Shown one piece after another: positions 33,384-41,836 of a stretch of 57,084 nucleotides of DNA. The notes under the pieces are model-generated. The model was not told the origin of the DNA, searched no databases, and was given only the letters and a program-made list of their open reading frames with translations. Made by a program: the position numbers and the translations under genes. The stretch comes from Candidatus Levyibacteriota bacterium (lineage in GTDB: Bacteria; Patescibacteria; Microgenomatia; Levybacterales; UBA12049): assembly GCA_016186625.1 (NCBI GenBank), contig JACPLG010000013.1, forward strand, positions 1-57,084, given 5' to 3'. Within the stretch, counting starts at the first letter, position 1; each line of letters opens with the position of its first letter.

Positions 33384-33809
33384 ATGAAAGCAACAAAAGC
33401 ATCGGATATAAAAAGAGAATGGCACTTGATTGATGTTGATGGAAAAACACTGGGAAGAATCTCAACAGAAATTGCCGGATTTCTTATGGGCAAAAGCAAG
33501 CCCTATTTTGTGAGAAATCTTGACTGTGGTGATTTTGTAGTGGTTATAAATTCGAAAAAAGTAAAAGTAACCGGAAATAAAGAAAATAAAAAAGTTTATA
33601 AACGCCATTCAGGATACCCAGGCGGTTTTAAAACAGAAACTCTAGGAGAGCTCAGAATTAGAAAGTCAGATGACATAATTAGGCGTGCTGTTTCAGGGAT
33701 GCTCCCCCAAAACAAATTAAAAGATCAAATGCTAAACCGTTTAAAGGTTTTTGAGGGCAATGAACATAGTTATAACGATAAGTTTATTAAAAAAGGAAGA
33801 ACAAAATAA
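33384..33809 (+). CDS. rplM: 50S ribosomal protein L13
   Basis: uL13, 141 aa. WHLIDVDGKTLGRISTEIAGFLMGK, NLDCGDFVVVINSKKVKVTG, YKRHSGYPGG, RAVSGMLPQNKL. Confidence 0.97.
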   Translation: MKATKASDIKREWHLIDVDGKTLGRISTEIAGFLMGKSKPYFVRNLDCGDFVVVINSKKVKVTGNKENKKVYKRHSGYPGGFKTETLGELRIRKSDDIIRRAVSGMLPQNKLKDQMLNRLKVFEGNEHSYNDKFIKKGRTK

Positions 33810-33905
33810 TTGACCTAATTTCTAATTAACCTAATTGACCTAAATTTTGGTCATTTGCGGTTGGGACTTGTTTAGAAATTAGAAATTAGGATTTAGAAAT
33901 TTTCA
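33810..33905. repeat. ~95-bp dispersed AT-rich repeat, copy A
   Basis: rplM-rpsI spacer. Its reverse complement (aatttctaaatcctaatttc, taaacaagtccc, ggtcaattaggttaatta) matches 49056-49155, between the nucleotidyltransferase and VanW genes, in order. Confidence 0.7.
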
Positions 33906-33909
33906 GGAT

Positions 33910-34374
33910 ATGGAGAATAATAAAAAACAAGAAAGAAAGACAAATAAGGAATTCATATTCGCTGTAGGGAGAAGAAGAGAAGCTGTTGCGCGAGTTAGAA
34001 TATATTCTAAAATTTCAAATAGTCTTAAGTTTGGAGAACACTCTGTTGAAAAAGGAGAGGTACTAGTTAACGGAAAAGATATTTCTCAATATTTTTCAGG
34101 AGATGTTTCAAAGACCATTTATGAAGAGCCACTAAAATTGGCAAATGTTCTTAATAAGCTTACCATAACAGCAAAAATACAGGGGGGCGGTCCAGTGTCC
34201 CAGCTAGGAGCGTTTGTTTTAGGGGTATCCCGCGGACTTGCGGCAAGAGACGAAAGCATAAAGTCTTTACTTAGAAAAAAAGGTTTGTTAACAAGAGATC
34301 AAAGAGTTAGGGAGCGAAGAAAGGTAGGTATGGGCGGAAAGGCGAGGCGCAAAAAACAAAGTCCAAAAAGATGA
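33910..34374 (+). CDS. rpsI: 30S ribosomal protein S9
   Basis: uS9, 154 aa with ~14 extra N-terminal charged residues. FAVGRRREAVARVRIYSK, GGGPVSQLGAFVLGVSRGLA, TRDQRVRERRKVGMGGKARRKKQSPKR (C-terminal tail reaching the P-site). Last gene of the ribosomal run. Confidence 0.97.
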   Translation: MENNKKQERKTNKEFIFAVGRRREAVARVRIYSKISNSLKFGEHSVEKGEVLVNGKDISQYFSGDVSKTIYEEPLKLANVLNKLTITAKIQGGGPVSQLGAFVLGVSRGLAARDESIKSLLRKKGLLTRDQRVRERRKVGMGGKARRKKQSPKR

Positions 34375-34375
34375 T

Positions 34376-34915
34376 TTACAATTTGTCTTCCTCAATCATT
34401 TTCTTAACCCAAGGTGCAAATCGCTTATAAAATCTTCCGCTTTTGTCAATGAGTTTTTGTTTTGTCAAAAGGAAAAATCCATAAGCAAAATCATAATTTG
34501 GATGAGGGAGATTTTTTACTTGGGTAACTAAAACTTCACACACTTCATGCTCTGTTAATTTACTTTTTGGATCTTTGGCCTTATAGTAAATTGATCCTAA
34601 ATTTTTAAGTTTGCCCAAATCAGATTTTTCCAAATGCCATTCCCTTCTTAAGCATCCATATGTTGCCTCTTGGGTAGTTTGTAGTTTGCCATTTACATAA
34701 ATTTGATGAGAAGAGGATGTGACATCAAATACCCCGTCAAATGCAGGATGACGTCTTTGCTGAATAATATATTGTTCTTTATAGATAAGAGCTACTGTTA
34801 AAGCTCTATGTAGAATTCCTTTTCTGTGGGCCTCCCATTTTTCAATTTTCCCAAGAATATTTCCTTCTTTATCAACCCGCGCTATTATTTGTTTTTGTTG
34901 ATAATAATCTGTCAT
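34376..34915 (-). CDS. NUDIX hydrolase, isopentenyl-diphosphate-isomerase-like
   Basis: 179 aa. GILHRALTVALIYKEQYIIQQRRHPAFDGVFDVTSSSHQ resembles type I IPP isomerase (HRAFSVFLFN ... LLQQR ... TCSHQ), and GKLQTTQEATYGCLRREWHLEKS is a slightly off Nudix box. It overlaps the UppS-like gene by 4 nt, which supports a role in isoprenoid supply (inference). Convergent with rpsI. Confidence 0.75.
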   Translation of the reverse strand: MTDYYQQKQIIARVDKEGNILGKIEKWEAHRKGILHRALTVALIYKEQYIIQQRRHPAFDGVFDVTSSSHQIYVNGKLQTTQEATYGCLRREWHLEKSDLGKLKNLGSIYYKAKDPKSKLTEHEVCEVLVTQVKNLPHPNYDFAYGFFLLTKQKLIDKSGRFYKRFAPWVKKMIEEDKL

Positions 34916-35664
34916 TTACCCTCATTTCTTTTGGTTTGACTATAGTAGTGAATAGCATCTGCAAAATCTTTTTCTGAAATTTCTGGGAAAAGTTTGTTTG
35001 GGAGAAAGTAGAGTACGGTGTGGCTTCCATTAATCCATCCAACATCTGATGTTCGTGTTTCAGAAGTTCTTATTAAAAGATCTGCTGATCTAATTAATCC
35101 CTGGGAATCTCTAAGTTTCCACAAGGTCTCTTCGTTTATGATTTCACTCTTCGGCAAATTTCTTCCTTTTTCCAATAGTCTTATGTTTTGGTCTTCACCG
35201 CCAAAATCAACTGCCAGACAAATTATTTGTCCGGGATTATTTTTAGTTTCCTCTTCAGCTTTTTCAATTTTGTCAAGTAATTTCTTTGGAATTCTGTCAC
35301 GTCTTCCAAGATGAATAAAACGAGAGTTATTTTCTTTTAATTCCTCAAGATAATTATCAATTATAAACCCAAAAATTCGCATCAGATTATCTATTTCTCT
35401 TTTCTCTCTTCTCCAATTATCTGAGGCAAAACCCCAAAGTGTTACTGCTCGTATGGGTAGGGGCCTAAAATATCTAAGGAGCTTTACTGCGACCTTAAAT
35501 CCCGCCCGGTGGCCCCAAACTTCAGATTTGCCATGTTTTTTAGCATATCTTCTATTCCCATCAGGAATTATAAAAATATGCTGGGGAAACTCTGCAGGAG
35601 GAATTTTTGCAAGCTTTGGAAACTTCCTAAAAATTTCCTCTTTTCTTTCTTCAAGACTCTTCAT
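34912..35664 (-). CDS. uppS: Cis-prenyltransferase (undecaprenyl diphosphate synthase family)
   Basis: 250 aa. IIPDGNRRYAKKHGKSEVWGHRAG holds the catalytic Asp and the P-loop; TLWGFASDNWRREKREIDNL and DLLIRTSETRTSD are the other family motifs (substrate Arg and Ser). Usually makes the C55 lipid carrier for cell-wall synthesis; the end is more divergent (GWINGSHTVLYFLPNKLFPEI), so chain length is open. First gene of a two-gene minus operon. Confidence 0.88.
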   Translation of the reverse strand: MKSLEERKEEIFRKFPKLAKIPPAEFPQHIFIIPDGNRRYAKKHGKSEVWGHRAGFKVAVKLLRYFRPLPIRAVTLWGFASDNWRREKREIDNLMRIFGFIIDNYLEELKENNSRFIHLGRRDRIPKKLLDKIEKAEEETKNNPGQIICLAVDFGGEDQNIRLLEKGRNLPKSEIINEETLWKLRDSQGLIRSADLLIRTSETRTSDVGWINGSHTVLYFLPNKLFPEISEKDFADAIHYYSQTKRNEGK

Positions 35665-35705
35665 CGAGTGTTAATTATAGTTGATTTGAAGCTAAAGAAC
35701 AAATG

Positions 35706-35776
35706 TCGGGGTGCGGAGAATCGAACTCCAACCACACGGCCCCCAGCCGCGTATTCTACCACTAAACTACACCCCG
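35706..35776 (-). tRNA. tRNA-Pro (anticodon GGG)
   Basis: Reverse complement folds as a cloverleaf: acceptor CGGGGTG with CACCCCG, D arm GTTT/GAAT, anticodon stem CGCGG/CCGTG with loop CTGGGGG (anticodon GGG), T loop TTCGATT. Discriminator A; the 3' CCA is not encoded. Anticodon at about 35741-35743. Confidence 0.93.
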
Positions 35777-35808
35777 TTTCGCCGAAGGCGAAAATTAGCT
35801 ATTGGTCG

Positions 35809-36168
35809 CTAGTCTTTAGTCTTTTGACTAGATAAAGATTTTATCAAACCATTGAGTTCTTTTCCAACAATGTCTGCTTGTTTTAATTCCCTAGATACAT
35901 CTATATGAAATAAAGTTTCTGCAATTTTTAATCCAGCAACTGTTTCATATAAAGATTTGCGTGCTATTCGCAGAAAACTTTTGAACTCTATATCACCAAG
36001 TCCTCCTGTCCCTTCAGCAATGTTTAAAATTATTGAAGTTACTGATCTTTTTAATTGCGAAGCAAGCGCAAATTGTTCTTCTTTGGGCAATGAATTCGCA
36101 ATTTGATAAACCATTTTCACCAAAATCATTGCATTTTGATATACTCTTAATTTCTCAAATCTATACAT
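35809..36168 (-). CDS. Four-helix-bundle protein (23S rRNA intervening-sequence/Avd-like family)
   Basis: 119 aa. MYRFEKLRVYQNAMILVKMVYQIANSLPKEEQFALASQLKRSVTSI and NIAEGTGG, then FLRIARKSLYETVAGLKIAE, are characteristic. The family occurs as stand-alone genes in CPR bacteria and as Avd in diversity-generating retroelements; no reverse transcriptase is present here. Flanked by inverted copies of agactaaagacta, the downstream copy forming the last codons. Confidence 0.88.
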   Translation of the reverse strand: MYRFEKLRVYQNAMILVKMVYQIANSLPKEEQFALASQLKRSVTSIILNIAEGTGGLGDIEFKSFLRIARKSLYETVAGLKIAETLFHIDVSRELKQADIVGKELNGLIKSLSSQKTKD

Positions 36169-36203
36169 GCTTAGAAGCTGGAGACCAGAGACTAAAGACT
36201 AAA
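35811..36203. mobile_element. Possible small mobile unit: four-helix-bundle gene with inverted ends
   Basis: In gene orientation, the 5' flank reads ttttagtctttagtctctgg and the 3' end reads aaaagactaaagactagcgac. These are inverted copies sharing a 13-nt core (agactaaagacta). The unit is about 390 bp and lies between tRNA-Pro and recA. No transposase; mobility is only inferred. Confidence 0.4.
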
Positions 36204-36227
36204 AGCAATTTTATCATAAAATCCTTC

Positions 36228-36256
36228 TTGTATTTTATAAATCGGTGGTCTACAAT
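36228..36256 (+). promoter_or_regulatory. recA promoter, leaderless
   Basis: TTGTAT (36228-36233), 17 nt, TACAAT (36251-36256); the recA ATG follows after 7 nt. No recognisable LexA/SOS box was seen. Confidence 0.65.
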
Positions 36257-36263
36257 TGGGCAA

Positions 36264-37361
36264 ATGGCAAGGCAGGCAAAAAATCCACTATCAAACGGTC
36301 CTTCTGATTCCTCAGCAAAATTAGATGCAGTGAGACTCGCAATGGAGCAAATTGAAAAGCAGTATGGCAGAGGCTCAATAATGCGAATGGGAGATGCTTC
36401 CCAAAAGCTTGAGATCTCAGTTATTTCAACCGGTTGTTTGCCTTTGGATCTTGCACTTGGCGTTGGGGGTCTACCCAGGGGTCGCATCGTTGAAATTTAC
36501 GGGCCTGAAGCTTCTGGAAAAACAACGATCGCTCTCTCTGTAATTTCAGAAGCTCAGAAAAAAGGTGGAGTGGCAGCATTTATTGATGCAGAACATGCGC
36601 TAGATTCTCTCTGGGCTGAAAAAATAGGAGTAAAACTTGAAGATCTATTAATTTCCCAGCCTGACACTGGAGAACAGGCACTTGAAATTGCAGAAAGTTT
36701 GATTCGCTCAGGAGGGGTTGATGTTTTAGTCATAGATTCCGTTGCGGCACTTGTTCCACGCGCAGAAATTGAAGGAGAAATGGGAGACTCTATGATGGGA
36801 CTCCACGCGCGTCTTATGTCCCAAGCTCTTAGAAAATTAACAGGAGCAATTTCTAAAAGCAAAACTGTTGTTATTTTTACTAATCAACTGAGACAAAAAA
36901 TCGGAATTATGTTTGGAAATCCGGAGACAACCACCGGAGGACTCGCTCTTAAATTCTATGCTTCCGTTAGGATTGATTCACGAAAAATTGAAACTTTAAA
37001 AGATGGAGACAGGGTAATTGGGTCACGTCACAGAGCAAAAATTGTAAAAAATAAAGTAGCCAGTCCTTTTAGAATTGCAGAATTTGACGTAATGCATGAT
37101 GGAATCTCAAAAGAGGGAGCAATAATTGACGTTGGAGTCGAAATGGGAATAATTCAAAAATCAGGAGCATTCTTCAGGCACGGTGAAACAATGCTTGGGC
37201 AAGGCAAAGAAGCAACAAAAATGTTTTTGCGAGAAAACTCAAGCCTAGCTAATAAATTAACTGATGAGATTATGAAAGCAAATAAATCTCAAGGCACTCC
37301 AGTTGCGGTTGGAGTTGAAGAAAAAGAACAAGACGAGGCAGAGACTCCTTTAAATGGATAG
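36264..37361 (+). CDS. recA: Recombinase RecA
   Basis: 365 aa. The start at 36264 (MARQAKNPLSN) is chosen because the open frame upstream crosses the promoter and has no RecA similarity. LDAVRLAMEQIEKQYGRGSIMRMGD, Walker A GPEASGKTT, VLVIDSVAALVPRAE, and loop GALKFYASVR-like GLALKFYASVRIDSR. No intein. The end overlaps recX by 8 nt. Confidence 0.98.
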   Translation: MARQAKNPLSNGPSDSSAKLDAVRLAMEQIEKQYGRGSIMRMGDASQKLEISVISTGCLPLDLALGVGGLPRGRIVEIYGPEASGKTTIALSVISEAQKKGGVAAFIDAEHALDSLWAEKIGVKLEDLLISQPDTGEQALEIAESLIRSGGVDVLVIDSVAALVPRAEIEGEMGDSMMGLHARLMSQALRKLTGAISKSKTVVIFTNQLRQKIGIMFGNPETTTGGLALKFYASVRIDSRKIETLKDGDRVIGSRHRAKIVKNKVASPFRIAEFDVMHDGISKEGAIIDVGVEMGIIQKSGAFFRHGETMLGQGKEATKMFLRENSSLANKLTDEIMKANKSQGTPVAVGVEEKEQDEAETPLNG

Positions 37362-37815
37362 CACCACAATAATTGACCGATACTACAATCTATCTCTCCG
37401 TTTTTTATCATACCGCCCCAGGAGTGAAAAAGAAATTAAAGATTATTTGAAGAAAAAGAAGATCGATGAGAATATTCAAGCACAAATTATTGAAAAACTT
37501 AAATCATATAATTTTATAAACGATGAGGATTTTGTAAAATTCTGGATAGAGCAAAGAACTAAATTTAAACACAAACCAATTCGTGTAATTGAGTTTGAAT
37601 TAAGACAAAAGGGAATCAATCGAGACTTGATTAACGAGGTTTTATTATCGTTTGAACAAACAAAAACAGTTGATCTTGAAAGCGCAAGAAGGTTGGCCGC
37701 GAAAAAACTCGATTTCTACCGCGGTTTAGACTCACAAAAAAGACGCGAAAAAGTTATGAGTTTTCTTCTTCGAAAAGGTTTTAACTATGATATTGTCAAA
37801 AAAGTATTAAAGTAG
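37354..37815 (+). CDS. recX: Regulatory protein RecX
   Basis: 153 aa, start overlapping the recA end. Three-helix tandem repeats with LSYRPRSEKEIKDYLKKKKI, YNFINDEDFVKFWIEQRTKFKHKPIRVIEFELRQKGI and FLLRKGFNYDIVKKVLK. Inhibits or modulates RecA filaments; the recA-recX pairing supports the call. Confidence 0.93.
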   Translation: MDSTTIIDRYYNLSLRFLSYRPRSEKEIKDYLKKKKIDENIQAQIIEKLKSYNFINDEDFVKFWIEQRTKFKHKPIRVIEFELRQKGINRDLINEVLLSFEQTKTVDLESARRLAAKKLDFYRGLDSQKRREKVMSFLLRKGFNYDIVKKVLK

Positions 37816-38040
37816 TATACTTCATTTGACAAGAAGAAATTGTCAACGCAGGTTATGAATTGTAATTTATGCCTCAGTTTGATAAGAATTTAATCTCCGG
37901 GTTTACTCCCGTTTTCTTCGTTGTCCTAAAAAAGCAGTTTTCTCAATCCGCCTTTGGCGCGATTGAAGAGGAAAGGCCGACCGGAAAGCCAAAGTCCGAG
38001 TTTTAGCGAGGACGCAGGCAATAGGTCGTGACTTGACGAA
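37816..38040 (+). other. Structured leader upstream of rny
   Basis: No ORF. It contains a hairpin cggg/cccg followed by Ts (37898-37915) and a large fold: outer helix gtcctaaaa (about 37923-37931) with ttttagcgaggac (38001-38013), enclosing a 10-bp stem tcaatc-cgcc / ggcg-c-gattga (37943-37966) and a ctttggc/gccaaag pairing. It looks like a folded 5' UTR, perhaps used for RNase Y autocontrol, or a separate small RNA. Confidence 0.45.
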
Positions 38041-39297
38041 ATGGCAAATCAGGATTTAATCTTACTTGAGAAAAAACTTTTAGAGCGTCAGGAAAAACTT
38101 GAGCAAGAACGCGAGTATCTTGAGCGAGAAAAAAAACATATTAGAGAAAAAAAAGATGAATATGTAGAAAAGCTCCAGAAAGTTGCAGGCCTAACATCGG
38201 AGGAAGCAAGAACAGAACTTCTCAAAGAAATTGAGGAAAAAGAGGCAGCAACGTTGGCCCGAATTATAAAAGAACGGGAAGAAGAAGCAAAAAGAACTGC
38301 AGATAAAAAGGCTCAGGAAATTGTAGTCGAATCAATGCGCCATGGAGCGGTTGCATATATTCCGGAATATACGGTCTCTATTGTTAGAATCCCTGATGAA
38401 GAAATTAAAGGAAGAATTATCGGGAAAGAGGGAAGAAATATCCGCGCTTTTGAACAAGCAACTGGAGTTGATGTTGATTTAGATGAAGAAGGCGTGATTC
38501 GATTATCCTCATTTGACCAGGTACGCCGAGAAATAGCACGGCGCTCGCTTGAAAAACTCATAAAAGACAGCCGAGTTCAGCCATTCAGAATCGAAGAGAT
38601 AGTTGAGGAGACTAGAGGGGAAGTTGAGAGAGTAATGTTTGCTGAGGGAGAAAAACTAGCCCACGAAGTAGGAGTGTTTAATCTACCAACAGATTTGATT
38701 GGAGTTTTGGGAAGAGCAAAGTTCAGAACTTCTTTTGGACAAAATTTAACAATGCACCTTCTCGAGACAACAAAAATTGGTACTCACATAGCAGAAGAAG
38801 TGGGAGTTGATGTAAATATTGTTAGAATTGGATGTTTACTCCATGATATTGGAAAAGTGGTTCCGGGGGATGGAAGTCATGTGAAGCTGGGGGTAGAACT
38901 ACTTAAAAAATATAATATTCCGCAGGCCATAGTTGATTGTGTGGCCCAGCACCATGAAGATACACCCTTTAGCTCAGTTGAATCGGTGATAGTCCATGTT
39001 GCTGATGCAATTTCAGGAGCGCGCCCAGGAGCAAGGTATGAGGATGTTGAAGAATATGCAACAAGATTAACTGAAATGGAAAGTATTGCTAAAAAATATG
39101 AAGGTGTTGAAGATGCGTATGCTTTTGAAGCGGGAAGAGAACTTAGGGTAATAATTGACCCGGGTAAACTTGATGATCCCCAAACTACATTACTAGCCGA
39201 TAAGATAAGAGAAGAGGTAAGTAAATCTATGGCAATTCCTGGAGAAGTGAAAGTTACTGCTATCCGGGAATTCCGCGCAGTATCTTCAAATGAGTAA
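38041..39297 (+). CDS. rny: Ribonuclease Y, without membrane anchor
   Basis: 418 aa against ~510-520. A Glu/Lys coiled coil (residues 1-~95), KH domain (IKGRIIGKEGRNIRAFEQATGVDVD), HD domain (LLHDIGKVVPGDGSH ... VAQHHED), C-terminal AIPGEVKVTAIREFRA. The N-terminal transmembrane helix of typical RNase Y is missing and an in-frame TGA lies just upstream at 38029-38031, so the enzyme may be cytosolic. Endoribonuclease initiating mRNA decay. Confidence 0.95.
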   Translation: MANQDLILLEKKLLERQEKLEQEREYLEREKKHIREKKDEYVEKLQKVAGLTSEEARTELLKEIEEKEAATLARIIKEREEEAKRTADKKAQEIVVESMRHGAVAYIPEYTVSIVRIPDEEIKGRIIGKEGRNIRAFEQATGVDVDLDEEGVIRLSSFDQVRREIARRSLEKLIKDSRVQPFRIEEIVEETRGEVERVMFAEGEKLAHEVGVFNLPTDLIGVLGRAKFRTSFGQNLTMHLLETTKIGTHIAEEVGVDVNIVRIGCLLHDIGKVVPGDGSHVKLGVELLKKYNIPQAIVDCVAQHHEDTPFSSVESVIVHVADAISGARPGARYEDVEEYATRLTEMESIAKKYEGVEDAYAFEAGRELRVIIDPGKLDDPQTTLLADKIREEVSKSMAIPGEVKVTAIREFRAVSSNE

Positions 39298-39546
39298 AAG
39301 TTAGCCTCGGATAAAGCTCCAATTGAACACTTTTCTTATCTTGACCCGGCCATATCTTACCGTTCGGCTTTTGGGAACTGTTCGTTCACGCCTCCCTCCG
39401 GATGCGGGCAGGCACGGAGCGATTATAGGCGGGTTGTGTTGCTATTTTGAACACATTAATGGGACTTGACAAGCTTTTCAAATGCATTGTATTGTTAATC
39501 TAATCGGGTTAATATTATCCGTTTTGATTGATTCGATAGCTAAAAC
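39298..39546 (+). other. rny-HU spacer with GC-rich palindromic part and HU promoter
   Basis: About 39350-39440 holds GC-rich repeat-like DNA (ccgttcggcttttgggaac, cctccctccggatgcgggca). The right half holds the HU promoter and a leader hairpin cgggt/atccg (39505-39521) followed by TTTT. Confidence 0.5.
39466..39495 (+). promoter_or_regulatory. HU gene promoter
   Basis: TTGACA (39466-39471), 18 nt, TATTGT (39490-39495); start expected near 39502, just before a small hairpin and T-run. Confidence 0.6.
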
Positions 39547-39564
39547 ATGAAGGAGGTGATGAAT

Positions 39565-39837
39565 TTGACAAAGAAAGATCTAATCATGCTGGTTGCAAAA
39601 AAAGCGAATCTTACAAATAAGGCATCTTCAGATGCAATTTCGGCAATGCTAGGGGGAATTAGAGATTCGCTTAAAAGAGGAGAGAAGGTAGTAATTACTG
39701 GTTTTGGAACTTTTAGTATTAGAAATAGATCGGAGCGCCCTGGAAGAAATCCCAAAACAGGAGAAAAAATTACACTTGCGGCAAGACGCGCACCTGGTTT
39801 TACTCCTGGCAAAACTTTAAAGAAAGCGGTACGCTAA
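39565..39837 (+). CDS. hup: HU-family DNA-binding protein
   Basis: About 90 aa from the TTG at 39565 (MTKKDLIMLVAKKANL). The ATG at 39547 is rejected because the sequence right after it is a strong Shine-Dalgarno (aaggaggtgatg) placed for the TTG. Family motifs VVITGFGTFSIRNRSERPGRNPKTGEKI and the end FTPGKTLKKAV. Nucleoid protein bending DNA. Confidence 0.93.
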   Translation: MTKKDLIMLVAKKANLTNKASSDAISAMLGGIRDSLKRGEKVVITGFGTFSIRNRSERPGRNPKTGEKITLAARRAPGFTPGKTLKKAVR

Positions 39838-39846
39838 AATGGCTAA

Positions 39847-41766
39847 ATGACATCTAAATTCAGAGCCTTTTTGGCAAATACTCTTCCGTCTATTTCGCTA
39901 ATCTTATTGTTGTTCTTCTTATTTTCAAATGGAAAAGCCCAAGCGCAATCTAAGAAAAACTCTTTTATCACAATTATTAATCCCGTAAGAATTGCTCCTT
40001 ATACAATTGACTCTGCTAAAAGCATAGAGGCACAGTATTTTGAAGTAGAAAAAAGAAACCTTCCAGCCACGTGGTTACTAAGCTATGATGTAATCGATAA
40101 TAAAGATTCTGTTGAAACCATCAAGAAATTTGATAAAGCCCAAGAATTAGGAATTCTCATGGAGGTTTCCTCAGCTTCAGCAAAAGCAGCGGGGATAAAA
40201 TACAACAAGACTGATTCCTGGCATAGAGCAAGCAGTATTTTTCTCCCAGGTTATAGTCAAGAAGACAGAATAAAGCTTATTGATTCAGTTTTTGAAAAAT
40301 TCAAAGAAGAGTTTGATTACTATCCCGCCTCTGTTGGCGCTTGGTGGATTGATTCATTTTCATTAGATTACATGTCAAAAAAATATAAAATTACGGCCAA
40401 TCTTAATGTTTCTGACCAGGCCGGCACAGACGGATACCATGTCTGGGGGACATATTGGTCAACTCCTTACTATCCTAGTAAAATTAATGCAGCTTTTCCT
40501 GCTGGACTTCCTTCGGATCTTGACCATAATTATTTTGAGCAATTACTCCGGCTATATACAGATAGAGATTTTGGCCAGATAACAATTGGACTTGAAGGAG
40601 ATTTTCCTGCGCATTTTTACAAAGATAATTTCAGTACACAACTATCAATTGCTCAGGATTTAGTAAGTGAAGGGAAAGTCCAGTTTTCAACAATGAAAAA
40701 TTTTGCCACCATTTATATGGATAGATATAAAAAACTTTCTCCAGAGGTTCTTCTTGAGAGTTCAGATATTTTAGGAGGCACAAAGAGAATTTACTGGTTT
40801 CAAAGCCCAAAATACAGAGTGGGAATAATCCATGACTTTAGAGATAATCGTACTCAAATAGTTGATTTAAGAGCCTATTTTCAAGATTTCCAAGAGCCTT
40901 TTTATGTTTCTCCCAACAAACAATATGATTTGTTCTCCATAGTCCCGCCTATAATCGATTCAAAAATCGAGCCAGATCTAAAAATCACACTTGACACTGG
41001 TTATTTAATTAATTCTGATAATAGTTCAATTACATTTGAAAAGGGCAAGCTGACTTTTGATGAAGAGGGAATAAAATTGCATGGAATTAATCTAAGAGTT
41101 GACTCTAGAATATTGAGCTCCGGTTTGGTTAAGATTAATTCTGAAAGCATTTATCCTTCGCAAAAATACGCCTATTCTTCTGATGGATATGTTTTTACTG
41201 ATTTTAAGCCTAAAATACCCTTTGCATTAAAATATAGAGGCAGTCCGTTGATAATTTATCTCGGGATAATACTCGCAACGATTTTATTTTCAATAGTTTT
41301 AACCATTGCGAAAAAGAAAAATAAGAAATATTTTAAGTTTGCTATTGTAGTTTTAGCTATTGGACTAGTATCATATTTTATTTTTAGAACGAACAGGCCC
41401 TTATATGTAAGTCAGTCAGAAATTGATGCTCTCTTTGTTTTGAAAAACCTTGATAGAGGTAAGGTTTTGCTGTATGAAAAAGACTGCCTCCGCTGTAGCT
41501 GGGAAAGTAAGCATAAGCCAGCGGCGATGGAGGGAAGGAAAGATTATGTTGAAAGATTTAGCGGAAAAGATATAGTGTATAGCCTGGATTTTGTTTTGGC
41601 TAAAAATCCAGATGAAGCAAGACAAATTTTGAAGAAAAACAACGCCAGTTATATATATTTAACAAAATATGAAGATTATATAGAAGCAATTTCGTTTAAT
41701 CCTTCCGATGTGGGGATAGAAAAAGTTTACGAGAATGCAAATGCCGCAATTTATAAAGTAAGATAA
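39847..41766 (+). CDS. Secreted/membrane protein with polysaccharide-deacetylase-like domain
   Basis: 639 aa. Signal peptide residues ~1-35 (SISLILLLFFLFSNGKAQAQ). Residues ~40-290 look like a NodB/glycosyl-hydrolase-type barrel (PATWLLSYDVID, AQELGILMEVSSAS, PASVGAWWIDSFSLDYM, QITIGLEGDFPAHF), a beta-rich part follows to ~450, then two transmembrane helices (~465-485 and ~497-513) and a C-terminal external or cytosolic domain of ~120 residues. No family assignment beyond this. Acts at the envelope, perhaps on surface glycans (inference). Confidence 0.6.
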   Translation: MTSKFRAFLANTLPSISLILLLFFLFSNGKAQAQSKKNSFITIINPVRIAPYTIDSAKSIEAQYFEVEKRNLPATWLLSYDVIDNKDSVETIKKFDKAQELGILMEVSSASAKAAGIKYNKTDSWHRASSIFLPGYSQEDRIKLIDSVFEKFKEEFDYYPASVGAWWIDSFSLDYMSKKYKITANLNVSDQAGTDGYHVWGTYWSTPYYPSKINAAFPAGLPSDLDHNYFEQLLRLYTDRDFGQITIGLEGDFPAHFYKDNFSTQLSIAQDLVSEGKVQFSTMKNFATIYMDRYKKLSPEVLLESSDILGGTKRIYWFQSPKYRVGIIHDFRDNRTQIVDLRAYFQDFQEPFYVSPNKQYDLFSIVPPIIDSKIEPDLKITLDTGYLINSDNSSITFEKGKLTFDEEGIKLHGINLRVDSRILSSGLVKINSESIYPSQKYAYSSDGYVFTDFKPKIPFALKYRGSPLIIYLGIILATILFSIVLTIAKKKNKKYFKFAIVVLAIGLVSYFIFRTNRPLYVSQSEIDALFVLKNLDRGKVLLYEKDCLRCSWESKHKPAAMEGRKDYVERFSGKDIVYSLDFVLAKNPDEARQILKKNNASYIYLTKYEDYIEAISFNPSDVGIEKVYENANAAIYKVR

Positions 41767-41800
41767 GACCCACAACTTATTGAGAAAATATTTATTGTGC

Positions 41801-41830
41801 TTGCAATACTATAAGCTGATGTGATATAAT
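41801..41830 (+). promoter_or_regulatory. rnpB promoter
   Basis: TTGCAA (41801-41806), 18 nt, TATAAT (41825-41830), ending 6 nt before the predicted 5' end of RNase P RNA. The -35 lies in a 15-nt sequence repeated inverted after the gene. Confidence 0.75.
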
Positions 41831-41836
41831 ACGCTT

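Noticed and set aside
35706..36203. Complete diversity-generating retroelement (Avd-like gene next to a tRNA)
   Set aside because: No reverse transcriptase and no template/variable repeat pair with adenine-biased differences.
39547..39564. HU starting at ATG 39547
   Set aside because: The codons after it are a perfect Shine-Dalgarno; the TTG at 39565 gives the normal HU N-terminus.
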